DNA from: Udaeobacter sp963725505
GTDB taxonomy: Bacteria > Verrucomicrobiota > Verrucomicrobiia > Chthoniobacterales > UBA10450
DNA: 64,000 bases
Assembly: GCA_963725505.1 (NCBI GenBank)
Contig: CAVRYN010000009.1
Coordinates: 65,938 to 129,937, forward strand
Direction of reading: 5' to 3'
The notes under the pieces are model-generated. The model was not told the DNA's origin, ran no database searches, and saw nothing but the letters and a program-made list of their open reading frames with translations. The first letter of the stretch is position 1, and each line of letters starts with the position of its first letter. Made by a program: the position numbers and the translations under genes. Below, one piece after another: positions 26,027-34,707 of this stretch.

Positions 26027-26146
26027 CATCTAAGCGCTGCAGCGAACGGCTGGCCGCTCCGATGGCTAGCTTATGCTAGCTACAACCTCTTACTCGCAGC
26101 CACGCGCGGAGTCGCCAGCCGTCGCTGATCTTGGGTCTCGTTAGGC
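26027..26146 (+). other. attC-2 integron site, split by the IS
   Basis: The right-hand part runs from CATCTAAG to the core GTTAGGC at 26140-26146. AGCGAACGGCTGGC pairs with GCCAGCCGTCGCT, with one unpaired A, the same design as attC-1; TCTCGTTAG is shared with attC-1 at the core. The inverse core is duplicated at the far side of the IS (ATCTAAC at 24546-24552), so before insertion the site was a continuous attC after the SnoaL-like gene. Confidence 0.75.
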
Positions 26147-26162
26147 AAAGATCACGCGTGAG

Positions 26163-26547
26163 ATGACAACCGACGAGTTTCGAAAGTTAGCGCTGGAGAT
26201 TCCGACGGCCGTCGAGCGGTCGCACATGAATCACCCCGATTTCCGCGTCGCCGGAAAGATTTTCGCGTCACTTGGTGTCCCCGACAAAAACTGGGGCATG
26301 GTGAAGCTCACGCCCGAGCAGCAGCGCAGATTCATTGGGAAGGTACCTAAAGTTTTCAAGCCGTGTAGCGGCGCCTGGGGCCGCGGAGGCTGCCACGAAT
26401 GTTTATCTTGCTTCAGCGAGAGCGAGCGTTGTGCGCGCTGCTCTCGACGCTGCGGCGAACAACGTCGCCTCGAAGAAGAAAAAGAAAACGCCCAACGCGT
26501 TAAGTCGCATCGAACGTCCAACGCCCAATGATGCCGGCAAGTCGTAG
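26163..26547 (+). pseudogene. YjbR/MmcQ-like protein, one frameshift, cassette gene
   Basis: The first frame (from 26163) gives TTDEFRKLALEIPTAVERSH and FASLGVPDKNWGMVKLTPEQ, the YjbR/CyaY-fold signature. Near 26390 the reading frame must shift by one base to continue with ATNVYLASARASVVRAALDA and a Lys-rich tail ending at 26547. Joined, the protein is about 127 residues, normal for the family. YjbR-like proteins resemble DNA-binding folds; function unsettled. It starts 17 bases after the attC-2 core. Confidence 0.7.
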
Positions 26548-26572
26548 ACAGGCCGCTAGCAGGGCGTTACCC
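26516..26572 (+). other. Possible degenerate attC-3
   Basis: GTCCAAC (fits RYYYAAC) and GTTACCC (only partly fits GTTRRRY) are 57 bases apart; AACGCCC pairs with GGGCGTT next to them. Inner arms pair poorly, and the yjbR-like stop codon lies between them, so this is tentative. It would mark the right edge of the cassette cluster, abutting the walJ-like gene. Confidence 0.35.
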
Positions 26573-27415
26573 AGAGCCTTCGAAAAACGCGTTGTCAAAT
26601 GTCGGCTGAAATGGGCCGGGCTCGGTTTCGCCGATTCGAAATCGGGGACTGATTTCGAATTGGGTAGCACAATGGATTTCCATGTCCATCCGGCCGCACT
26701 TTGTCAGCGACGCGCGCATTGTCGCCAGCGCCAGCGCGGGCGTGTTGCAATCGCGGCTGAGGTGCCCGAGCACGATGCGCTCGATTTTTCCCGGCAATAA
26801 TTCCTCGATCACGCCTGCTGCAGCCGTGTTCGACAGATGACCGTGTCGCGATTGGATGCGTTGTTTCACCGGCCACGGCCGATGCGTGTCGTTCTGCAAA
26901 AGTTTTTCATCGTGATTTGTCTCGATCACGAGCGTTTGCACCTGGCGCAAGCGCTCAACGATCAGCTTGGTCACGTAACCGAGATCGGTGACGAACCCAA
27001 GGCTGCCTGAACCTGCGTGAAAGACGAACCCCACCGGATCCACGGCGTCGTGCGGCACGGGAAACGCCTGCACGGTAATGTCGCAGATGGAAAACTCCGA
27101 ACCAGTCTCAAAAATTCGCCAATTCCGACGTCCGTCTAAGAGACCGTTGCACCGAAGGGCCTCTGCCGTGAGCCGATTGCAATAAATCGGCAGATCGAAT
27201 TTACGGCAGAGAACTTCAAGTCCGCAGATATGATCGGTGTGTTCGTGCGTGAGGAGTACGCCGTCCAGCTGCTCCGGCGCCACCCTGCACTGCTCCAGGC
27301 GCAACGCCAATTGCCGCGCGCTCAGGCCGCCATCGACAAGAATCTTGCAATGATCGGTTGCGACCAGCGCACTGTTTCCCGCGCTGCCGCTGCCGAGCAT
27401 GGTCAAGCTGAACAC
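26567..27415 (-). CDS. WalJ/YycJ-like MBL-fold hydrolase
   Basis: 282 residues of metallo-beta-lactamase fold. The metal motif is THEHTDH, with the family N-terminus MFSLTMLGSGSAGNSALV, then FPVPHDAVDPVGFVF, GFVTDLGYVT with the bridging Asp, IETNHDEKLL and VLGHLSRDCNTP. This pattern fits YycJ/WalJ, a 5'-3' exonuclease-like enzyme linked to mismatch repair or cell-wall signalling in other bacteria. The stop lies inside the possible attC-3. A 5' fragment of the same gene is repeated at 29552-29672. Confidence 0.88.
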   Translation of the reverse strand: MFSLTMLGSGSAGNSALVATDHCKILVDGGLSARQLALRLEQCRVAPEQLDGVLLTHEHTDHICGLEVLCRKFDLPIYCNRLTAEALRCNGLLDGRRNWRIFETGSEFSICDITVQAFPVPHDAVDPVGFVFHAGSGSLGFVTDLGYVTKLIVERLRQVQTLVIETNHDEKLLQNDTHRPWPVKQRIQSRHGHLSNTAAAGVIEELLPGKIERIVLGHLSRDCNTPALALATMRASLTKCGRMDMEIHCATQFEISPRFRIGETEPGPFQPTFDNAFFEGSG

Positions 27416-27826
27416 GGGTCCTAAATTAACCGTGTTGCTTCAGCTTACGCAAACGGAAATCGGCTGCTCGGCCCAGAGCGTGCCGTCGAAAACACGTAAG
27501 CGAGGCGAGAATTCTGGTCGCTTCGCGTGACGTAGCGGAGTCTGGTCATGCACAGACGATCTCTTTCGGCAGAATGAACCGAATCATCAAAATCCCGATC
27601 ATTCATTTTGCCCATATGCGGTCGATCCGGAGAGTCGGCCATGCGGTACCGGCAAAACGTACGACTAAGGTCCTATATCCGCCACCGGCTATTTCGTCTA
27701 GACTCTCATAGAAAAGTAGATCTGAATCCGGGGTTAAGGAAAGGAGCCCTTTCTCGGTGTCTTCTTCCCCTCTTTCAGACCTCGCAGCAGCAGGGTCAAC
27801 TACCGAGAGAAAGAAAGAACATATCC
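27416..27826. other. Non-coding region before the S74 repeat protein
   Basis: 411 bases without a supportable gene. It must hold the promoters of the divergent walJ-like and S74 genes, but I recognise no clear element. The first 40 bases are part of the segment duplicated at 29552-29672. Confidence 0.4.
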
Positions 27827-29404
27827 ATGAATCCATCGAATCGGGCCAAAAACACTAATCCACTATTCCTCGTCACCCTTGTAGTCGCTTGCTTTGCGCT
27901 TTCGCCAGCCCAAGCACAGCTATCGCCACCGCCAGATGGCGGCTATCCGAACTTCACCACTGCTGAGGGGGATGCTGCGCTGTTCAGCCTCACGACAGGT
28001 AGCGACAACACGGCCATTGGCTCTAATGCGCTCTCCAACAATACAACCGGTCCACAAAATACGGCCATCGGTTCTCTTGCGCTCCAGAACAACACGGTTC
28101 ATGGCGCCAACACCGCCACCGGCTACGGCGCGCTTTTTTCCAATACCGGCAGCAACAACACCGCCACTGGAACCCTCGCGCTCGCGAATAATACAACCGC
28201 CGACGAAAATACCGCTGTCGGGTACACTGCGCTTCTGAACAACACAACTGGCCCCCAAAACACCGCTACCGGTGCGTTTGCGCTCCAGAACAACACGACC
28301 GCGGACTCCAACACGGCCGACGGTTGGTCAGCGCTTTATACCAACACAACCGGCGTCAACAACACGGGGGTCGGTTGGGGCGCGCTCTATAGCAACACCA
28401 CGGCCAACAACAACACTGCTACGGGCAATGGAGCGCTCTATTTCAATACAACCGGCGGCAGCAACACGGCCAACGGCAATGAAGCGCTTCAATTCAACAC
28501 AACCGGCCCCTCAAACACGGCCGCCGGTGCTTTTGCACTCTTTGACAACACGACCGGGCCCCAAAACACCGCCACTGGGTACGGTGCGCTGGCTAGCAAC
28601 ACGACTGCTGGCAACAACACGGCTACCGGGACCGCTGCGCTTCAGAACAGCACGACCGCTGGCAACAACACGGCTACTGGCGCTTTTGCACTCGGTCATA
28701 CCACGACCGGGGCCGGCAACACGGCCACTGGTTTTGTCGCGCTCTTTAACAACGTGACCGGCAGCAGCAACATCGCGGTAGGCAACGGTGCTGGTTTTAA
28801 CCTGACCACCGGTAGTAACAACATCGATATTGGTAATCAAGGTGTTGCCGCAGAAGCAAACACCATTCGAATCGGTACAGGGGGAACGCAGTCGAAGACG
28901 TTTATTGCCGGGATCAGTGCAACAGGAGTTCAAGGTCAGGCCGTTAAAATAAACGCGGCCGGCCAGCTTGGCGTTGGAGGGTCTTCCGAGCGGTTCAAGG
29001 AACAGATTAAGCCCATGGCTAACGCTAGCGAAGCGATCCTCGCGCTCAAACCCGTTACCTTTCGCTACAAGAAGGAGATTGATCCTGACCGCACGCAGCA
29101 ATTTGGCCTCGTTGCCGAGGACGTGGCAAAGGTGAATCCGGATCTGGTTGTTCGCGATGCAGACGGAAAGCCGTTCACTGTGAGTTATGACGCGGTGAAC
29201 GCGATGTTGCTTAACGAGTTTCTAAAAGAGCACTGCACAGTCCAGGAACAACAAGCCACCATCACCCAACTAATGACAACGGTGGCGCAGCAACAAAAAG
29301 ATTTCACAGCACGTCTCAAAGAACAGGACTCGAAGATCCAGAAAGTGAGCGACCAGGTGGAGCTAGCCAAACCTGCGCTACGAACGGTCAACAACAATCG
29401 GTAA
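27827..29404 (+). CDS. Repeat-rich surface protein with peptidase S74 chaperone domain
   Basis: 525 residues from the ATG at 27827 (MNPSNRAKNT); the frame is open for 73 codons upstream but without protein-like content. A signal peptide ends near AQA-QLS. Residues about 61-331 are 16 tandem 17-residue units of the type NTATGxxALxxNTTGxxN, the pattern of YadA-like beta-roll heads. The C-terminus (SSERFKEQIKPM, FRYKKEIDP, FGLVAEDVAKVNPDLV, YDAVNAMLLNEFLKEH) is the intramolecular chaperone S74 domain, which trimerises and self-cleaves at a Ser-Ser/Glu site. A short coiled coil follows. Likely a trimeric cell-surface fibre. Confidence 0.88.
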   Translation: MNPSNRAKNTNPLFLVTLVVACFALSPAQAQLSPPPDGGYPNFTTAEGDAALFSLTTGSDNTAIGSNALSNNTTGPQNTAIGSLALQNNTVHGANTATGYGALFSNTGSNNTATGTLALANNTTADENTAVGYTALLNNTTGPQNTATGAFALQNNTTADSNTADGWSALYTNTTGVNNTGVGWGALYSNTTANNNTATGNGALYFNTTGGSNTANGNEALQFNTTGPSNTAAGAFALFDNTTGPQNTATGYGALASNTTAGNNTATGTAALQNSTTAGNNTATGAFALGHTTTGAGNTATGFVALFNNVTGSSNIAVGNGAGFNLTTGSNNIDIGNQGVAAEANTIRIGTGGTQSKTFIAGISATGVQGQAVKINAAGQLGVGGSSERFKEQIKPMANASEAILALKPVTFRYKKEIDPDRTQQFGLVAEDVAKVNPDLVVRDADGKPFTVSYDAVNAMLLNEFLKEHCTVQEQQATITQLMTTVAQQQKDFTARLKEQDSKIQKVSDQVELAKPALRTVNNNR

Positions 29405-29433
29405 GCCTGACAAGCAGGCGTCTTTCACAATCA

Positions 29434-29468
29434 GCCGTCGCGTTTTCAGCAACGCGACGGCTTTTGTT
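29434..29468 (+). terminator. Rho-independent terminator of the S74 gene
   Basis: GCCGTCGCG pairs with CGCGACGGC around a TTTTCAGCAA loop and is followed by TTTTGTTTT, 30 bases after the stop codon. Confidence 0.85.
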
Positions 29469-29551
29469 TTGCTTCAAGAACAATAGGAATGAATTCCCGA
29501 AGCTCTTCCTCGTATGAAACGGCTGTCATTTTTATCTCGTGAACCCCGGGG

Positions 29552-29672
29552 AGATCTTGCAATGATTGGTTGCGACCAGGGCGCTGTTTCCCGCGCTCCC
29601 GCTCCCGAGCATGGTCAAGCTAAACACGGGTCTCAAGATAGTCGCGTGATTTCAATTTGTGCAAACGGAAAC
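29552..29672. repeat. Truncated copy of the walJ-like gene 5' end
   Basis: This segment is about 80 percent identical by eye to 27342-27455, same orientation. On the minus strand it still encodes FSLTMLGSGSAGNSALVATN, the first residues of the WalJ-like protein, before diverging. With the intact gene it brackets the S74 gene in direct orientation. Together with the terminator it accounts for the 339-base gap. Confidence 0.8.
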
Positions 29673-29743
29673 AGCGAGAAAGACGAACGGGAACAAATAT
29701 TGAAAACATGTTTGCCGAAATGAATTTGCAGCCGCCGCGGAGA

Positions 29744-30415
29744 CTACTTCTGCACATTTTTTGCAAAGACGTGTTTGGCAGCGGCCTGTTCCTGGCGTGC
29801 TAAAGACACAAGCTTAGCTGTAGTGGCAGGTGCAAGATCATAGCCCGCTAACGTTGCTCCCACGATTAGTGTGCCATCGAGCGCGCCGAGGCCGATGTGG
29901 GTCTCGCCATCCTGGGTCACGCTTCCAATAAAAGTCTCGTGGCCGAGATTCTTTTCGTTAACCGGCTTGAAGCCCACAACAGTTTTGCTCTTCTGAACAG
30001 CTTCCTGAAAGGCCGACGACGCATCACTTGCGCTCGCGTATTGGTCCACGGTGATCGTTGCTCTCTTTGAGTTGTCGTTGTTCGCGTAGATGACGCTCCT
30101 CGTTGCTATCGGGTTACCGACGGCGGTTACGTTTTCGCCCGTACTTGCTTCGCGACGAAGTTCAGGAAACGAGCGATTCACCACGCTGACTGGAACAACT
30201 ACCTTGCGAGGGAGCAAAGACTTAGAACCGCTCGTGGTGCTGTTGGCAGGTGATGATAATTGCCCGTCTGCGGTCAGTGAGATAATCCCAATTAGAAAGA
30301 TAAGCACTCGTGTCCCAAGTCTAAGCTCCAATTTTTCGGCCTTCTGGCTAATCCGTCCGCCCATTCTCGCAGTACGCATATTCATTAATGAGTGAAACAT
30401 CAATTTGATTCGCAT
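29744..30415 (-). CDS. Hypothetical exported protein
   Basis: About 223 residues from the ATG at 30415; a longer frame to 30481 overlaps the upstream CPBP gene. An internal hydrophobic stretch (LGTRVLIFLIGIISLTADG) looks like a signal peptide, so the true start may be a later Met. The mature part has ITVDQYASASDASSAFQEAV and alternating strands, similar in feel to small exported stress proteins. No family recognised. It ends in a Lys-rich tail. Confidence 0.5.
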   Translation of the reverse strand: MRIKLMFHSLMNMRTARMGGRISQKAEKLELRLGTRVLIFLIGIISLTADGQLSSPANSTTSGSKSLLPRKVVVPVSVVNRSFPELRREASTGENVTAVGNPIATRSVIYANNDNSKRATITVDQYASASDASSAFQEAVQKSKTVVGFKPVNEKNLGHETFIGSVTQDGETHIGLGALDGTLIVGATLAGYDLAPATTAKLVSLARQEQAAAKHVFAKNVQK

Positions 30416-30425
30416 CTTCCCGTCG

Positions 30426-31316
30426 TTATTCGGGTGTTCTGCGGATCGTCCATCGCCCATAGGAGAAGACAATGGCCGCAACGATCATGGTGAGTGCGAC
30501 CAGGATTCCCGACTCGCCGATCCACAGCTCTGCCTGAGCGCCGTGACTCGCCGGATCAAACGCGGCTTGGATAATGGCGTTCCAGGCTGAGTGTAGCGTG
30601 ATCGCGGGCCAGATGCTGCCCGTCTCCAGCCGCAGGCGCGCGAACACGAAGCTAAATGCCGTGGCCGTGATCATCCAGAGCAGAGCTGCAAGGAAGCGCG
30701 GCGGACCCACGAGGTATATGCCTCCCAGGATTAAAGGCACATGCCAGAGACCCCAGATCAAGCCGCTCATTAGAATGGGTTTGGGCCACCCAGCGTCAAC
30801 GAGGCGCGTGAGCATGTAACCACGCCAGCCGAGCTCTTCGCCGGCGGCCGTGCGAGCGCTGTAGACGGTTACGACAGTGGCAGCGACGGCAAGGTTAATC
30901 ATGAACACTACGGCTGGGGAAGTTGTGTTCGGGATGTACGGCGCCGCCAGCGCGAGGGGGCGCGCACCGAACTGCACCAGGCCCGTCGTCCAAGCAACGC
31001 CGTAAGCAATTAGCCCTACAATGATCGGAAAAATCAGCGCCAGCCCAATCGCCTTCGAGCCGCGTCGGCCCCCAAGACGAAATGACACGTCGCCGAACCC
31101 GTCACGGAGTGCCAGACGCGCTACGACGGACGCCGCCGCGGGGGTCCACATCAGCGCCCAAACCCACGAGGAACTACCTCTGATCATAAGCGTCTCGAAC
31201 ACGACAGAGAGCGGGACAAGGACTGCGAAGTATATGGTCAGACCGCGACGCGCCCGGAGCCGAATATTGCTGTCAGCGCCATCTAACGCCGGTGATGTTC
31301 TCAAACTTAACGACAT
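30426..31316 (-). CDS. CPBP-family intramembrane protease
   Basis: 296 residues with about eight hydrophobic helices. The CPBP (Abi/Rce1-like) motifs are present: EELGWRGYMLTRL with the paired Glu and Arg, GLIWGLWHVPLI with His, and HSAWNAII. These glutamate proteases cleave within membranes, often acting on prenylated or bacteriocin-like substrates. A second, related protease gene lies directly upstream on the same strand, so the two may form an operon. Confidence 0.88.
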   Translation of the reverse strand: MSLSLRTSPALDGADSNIRLRARRGLTIYFAVLVPLSVVFETLMIRGSSSWVWALMWTPAAASVVARLALRDGFGDVSFRLGGRRGSKAIGLALIFPIIVGLIAYGVAWTTGLVQFGARPLALAAPYIPNTTSPAVVFMINLAVAATVVTVYSARTAAGEELGWRGYMLTRLVDAGWPKPILMSGLIWGLWHVPLILGGIYLVGPPRFLAALLWMITATAFSFVFARLRLETGSIWPAITLHSAWNAIIQAAFDPASHGAQAELWIGESGILVALTMIVAAIVFSYGRWTIRRTPE

Positions 31317-31342
31317 TCCGTTTCGGCGTATCGTAGTTCCTG

Positions 31343-32219
31343 TTAACCTACCTCGCGCTGGTGGCGCTGGTAGCTCAGGTCGCCCTTAGTCACAACGATA
31401 AGAACCAATGCCGCGATGCTAAAGACGATAGCTATACCGAGGGTTTGATAATGAACTGGGAGATAATACGGGGAAGTCGACGGAAAGAGCGCTACGAGCG
31501 CGAGGCCCGAGCTGTCGAAAGCAGCATGAATCAAAATCGCCAGTAGCGTGCTGCCACCACAGTTATTTAAGATCCACGTCATCACGACCGAAAGGCCCGT
31601 TAAGCCAATCGAAAACTCGACTAGAGCGATGGTGGCGCTAAGCCAAGTAGAATCTGGTCCGGTTTGCGCCAGCGGACCAAAGAAGAAAGGTAGGTGCCAG
31701 AATCCCCAGAGCGCTCCAAGAATCAGGGTACCTCTTACAGGACCGTATAGCCGCTGGATACACGGTAGTGCGAAACCACGCCAGCCAACTTCTTCCCACA
31801 GCGGAGCAATGCCAATCGTGAGCGACATTGCCATTTCACTCAGGTAAACCCGTAAAAGGCGCGAACCCGGGGCCACAAAATCCGAAAGAGTCCCTGGTAC
31901 GACCAGGAAAGCGAACAAATTCAAAAGCGGAACGCCGAGCAGGGCCACCAAGTACCAACGCACGCGCGACTCGCCAATGCACAATGCTGCGCAACAAGCT
32001 AAGGACTCCGGGCATTCCCGACGTGATAGCTAGCACGAGGAAAGCTGAAATGGCTGGCCCGAAACCACCCAGCGCTATCAAAGAGGCTGGCAAGCCTAAC
32101 GGCGCCCAGATCAGCCAAAAATAGCCCCAAGTGAGCACAAAGGAGGAAAGGAAAAACAGAAGCAGCGGATGACCGGCGAGCGGCCCTCCGGCTTTGGCGC
32201 GGTTATCGATCGTCGCCAT
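31343..32219 (-). pseudogene. CPBP-family intramembrane protease, one frameshift
   Basis: The N-terminal frame (from 32219) encodes a hydrophobic segment HPLLLFFLSSFVLTWGYFWL and continues to SIVHWRVAR near 31980. The next frame carries on with VRWYLVALLGVPLLNLF, then the catalytic EEVGWRGFALP and GALWGFWHLPFF. Joined, the protein has about 290 residues with all CPBP motifs. The break needs one base change around GTCGCGCGTGCG. Either recent inactivation or a sequence error. About 27 bases separate it from the downstream paralogue. Confidence 0.8.
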
Positions 32220-32428
32220 ATCAGTCCTTACTTATCACATCCCCATTCGTTCATCAGGCAATACACCGCGGTGCGTCATGTCGGCCACCAGCTTGTAACT
32301 CGGCTACGCAACAAGCACACAGCGGCAATGCAAGCGAGTTCGCGATTCTTCGTCAATCAAATAAAAGTAAAAGTAATATGCGCCGGTTTTCTCGACATAC
32401 CGCGCTGTGAGAATTAGATTCGCGCGGC

Positions 32429-33375
32429 TTGAAACCACAGCTTTTCATCCTTATCGCGGTAGCCAACGCGCTTTTTAGGGCCACCGATTACGCTGCATCA
32501 ACGGATGCGTCCGCGGCAGATACGAGCCACTTGGATTTTAAGCAATGGGGTCTGCTCGCGACGCAGCCGGGATCGTGATGCGCTGCATGATTGCCGGCCG
32601 GCCGCCGGTTACCAACATGTATGAATCGATTATCTGGGTTTCATTCGCCGTCTCATTTTTCGGGATGATCTTTTTCGCGCGTTACCGGGCGCGTATGTAT
32701 TTGCTGGCGGCGTTACCGGTCACGCTCATCGCATTGTTGCTTGTGCATCAAATGCCGATCGCCATGCCGTCGAGCATCGATCCGCTGGTGCCGGTGTTGC
32801 GCGACAATTTCTGGCTCACTATTCATGTGCTCACCATCACGCTGAGCTACGCAGCGTTCGCGCTGGCGATGGGTTTTGGGCACATCTTGCTCTGGCGATA
32901 CGCGCGCGATCCTGCCGCAGCGCGCGCGGACGCGCCTATGCATTTCTGGCTGTACCGCGTGTTACAGCTCGGCGTACTGCTCCTTGCAGCGGGCACAATT
33001 CTCGGTGGCGTCTGGGCAAATTATTCCTGGGGCAGGTTCTGGGGCTGGGACCCCAAAGAAACCTGGGCGCTGATTGCGCTGCTCTGTTACATCCTGGCGT
33101 TGCACGGCCGGCTCGCGGGTTGGTGGACACGGTTCGGCCTGGCTGTGGCAAGCGTTGTTTGTTTTCTCGCTGTGCTAATGGCGTGGTACGGAGTGAACTT
33201 TGTGCTGGGCAAAGGCCTGCACAGTTACGGATTTGGCATCGGCGGCGAGACGTATGTTGCGACGTTCATTGTCCTCGATCTTTTATTCGTTGCGTTTGCG
33301 ATCTGGCGATATCGCAAGAGCAAATTGGCTGTTGCTCCAGTAGGCGAAATAGAAGGCGAGCGCGTCGCGGCGTAG
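32429..33375 (+). pseudogene. ccsA: CcsA-like haem exporter with N-terminal damage
   Basis: The intact C-terminal 260 residues (frame from 32545) contain NMYESIIWVSFAVSF, the tryptophan-rich haem-handling motif WGWDPKETWALIALL, HSYGFGIGGE with a conserved His, and several transmembrane helices, as in CcsA/ResC. Upstream in another frame, from TTG at 32429, lies a signal-like segment (LKPQLFILIAVANALF) and DFKQWGLLATQPGS, which in relatives begins the same protein. The frames do not join, and the usual linking segment is missing, so a deletion plus frameshift is likely. Its partner resB at 1553-3688 is also broken. Confidence 0.7.
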
Positions 33376-33417
33376 CTAGCATCGACGACGCTAGCCTGCC
33401 GCGATCATCGGTCGCGG

Positions 33418-33876
33418 CTACAGCCCTTCCACTATCAGTGCGTCGAGGAATTGGCGTGGGGTCTCGGCTTCGAGCAGCGACGCTCGGGTGGCGTCGTCCT
33501 TTACCAGCCGCACGAGCGTGCCAACGCAAATCAAATAATCGTTCACCAAGCGTTCCGGCACACCGATCACAAAAATTAGTCGCGCACGCTTTTGATCTGG
33601 GCCCGCTGGAATCCCGGCGCGGCTGCGCCCAATTCCAACCACTATTTCATCAACCAAATCCGTGCGCGCATGGGGGAACGCGACGCCGTTTTCGACTACG
33701 CTGGGGTGTTCCTGTTCACGCGCGAGCACTTGCTCGAAAAATCCTTCTGCATCGTCGATCTTTCGATTTTGCGCGAGTAACTGAATAATCTCGCGCAGCG
33801 CATTCGGCAGTTTCCGTGAGCGCAGCCGCAGAATCACCTGTCTTTCGTCGAGAAGGTCGGAGAGCGCGATGGCCAT
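33418..33876 (-). CDS. PTS EIIA (PtsN-like) domain protein
   Basis: 152 residues, a single PTS EIIA type-2 domain. The phosphorylatable His lies in ENGVAFPHARTD, and the N-terminus ALSDLLDERQVILRL is typical of PtsN. Such proteins are mostly regulatory, responding to nitrogen or potassium state. No other PTS gene is near. It is convergent with ccsA. Confidence 0.85.
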   Translation of the reverse strand: MAIALSDLLDERQVILRLRSRKLPNALREIIQLLAQNRKIDDAEGFFEQVLAREQEHPSVVENGVAFPHARTDLVDEIVVGIGRSRAGIPAGPDQKRARLIFVIGVPERLVNDYLICVGTLVRLVKDDATRASLLEAETPRQFLDALIVEGL

Positions 33877-33968
33877 TGGGCGGGGAGAGATTTATTGGAT
33901 TATCCGGCAAAGCCAGTTATCCAGTAGATTGTAGGGCAGGCGCATCGCCTGCAGCACTATAAAAAATC

Positions 33969-34688
33969 GTGGCAGTCCAAGATACAGCAGTAGCGACAAA
34001 AGAGGAAAGGACCGTGTCCTTCCAGCGCAGCCTTTATGACCCTGGCTATGTCAACGCGATGTCGCATTTTTATCGCGGCGAAATGGGGCGGATCATGGTG
34101 TGGCGGCAGCGGCTGGACGTGACGACCAACTGGGCAATTACCAGCACCACGGCCATTATCACCATCGCATTTTCCACGCGGGAAGTGCCGCACATCATTT
34201 TCTTTTTCAATCTGGCCATTGTGTGGGTGCTGCTCTGGATCGAAGCGCGCCGTTATCGTTTTTACGATGCCTTCCGCGCGCGCGTGCGAATGCTCGAAGC
34301 GCATTTTCTTGTCCCGATGGTGATGGAAAATCGTGAGATGCTTCAGGGCGAATGGAAAAAGCTCGTCTGCGAAGATTTGATTTTGCCCTGCTTCAAGATC
34401 AGCAAGCTGGAAGCAGTGGGACGCCGCTTGAAACGCAATTACGTTTTCATTTTTATTTTGATCCTGGTTGCGTGGCTAACGAAAATATTTTTGCACGCCA
34501 GCGCGCCGATTAACGATATCGTCTCGTTTTACCATGCCCTGCGGATCGGGCACATCCCGTCGTGGCTGGTGGCGCTGGTCTTTGCCGGCACTTTTGTCAG
34601 CGTCATTTCAATTACAATTTACGTCAGCAAACGATCCTCCGGCGAAATCTCCGAGTTCGGCACGCACCGCTCGCTGTGGCGGATTTGA
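33969..34688 (+). CDS. DUF2270 membrane protein
   Basis: 239 residues. MSHFYRGEMGRIMVWRQRLD followed by two helices (TTNWAITSTTAIITIAF, IIFFFNLAIVWVLLWIEARRYRFYDAFRARVRMLEAHF) is the DUF2270 signature; two more helices close the protein. No biochemical role is known for the family. It starts as an ATG 87 bases after a spacer from the PTS gene and precedes mazG on the same strand by 19 bases, so the two may be cotranscribed. Confidence 0.85.
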   Translation: MAVQDTAVATKEERTVSFQRSLYDPGYVNAMSHFYRGEMGRIMVWRQRLDVTTNWAITSTTAIITIAFSTREVPHIIFFFNLAIVWVLLWIEARRYRFYDAFRARVRMLEAHFLVPMVMENREMLQGEWKKLVCEDLILPCFKISKLEAVGRRLKRNYVFIFILILVAWLTKIFLHASAPINDIVSFYHALRIGHIPSWLVALVFAGTFVSVISITIYVSKRSSGEISEFGTHRSLWRI

Positions 34689-34707
34689 AAGCGTGATCGA
34701 GTGATCC

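Larger units (their letters stand above)
24552..26033 (-). mobile_element. IS110/IS1111-type insertion sequence in an attC site
   Basis: About 1,482 bases. Its two edges share CATCTAA (24545-24551 and 26027-26033), so the exact joints are ambiguous within seven bases. Outside them, the left flank GCAACATCTAA and right flank AAGCGCTGCAGCG join into one attC inverse-core arm, which shows the insertion point. Sub-terminal inverted similarity (ATGTGGGGAGTC left; ATGGGGATTGTC right, complement) is weak but fits the IS1111 subgroup. The element has a long non-coding stretch downstream of the transposase gene and little upstream. Confidence 0.75.

Noticed and set aside
26490..26506. GCCCAACGCGTTAAGT as a compact attC
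   Set aside because: The two core-like halves are adjacent with no stem between, and the bases code for the YjbR-like tail.
27608..27826. Upstream extension of the S74 protein
   Set aside because: The extra 73 residues have no signal peptide or conservation; the ATG at 27827 gives a proper signal peptide.
27827..29404. Prophage tail fibre
   Set aside because: S74 domains occur in phage fibres, but no phage genes are near and the protein has its own signal peptide and terminator.
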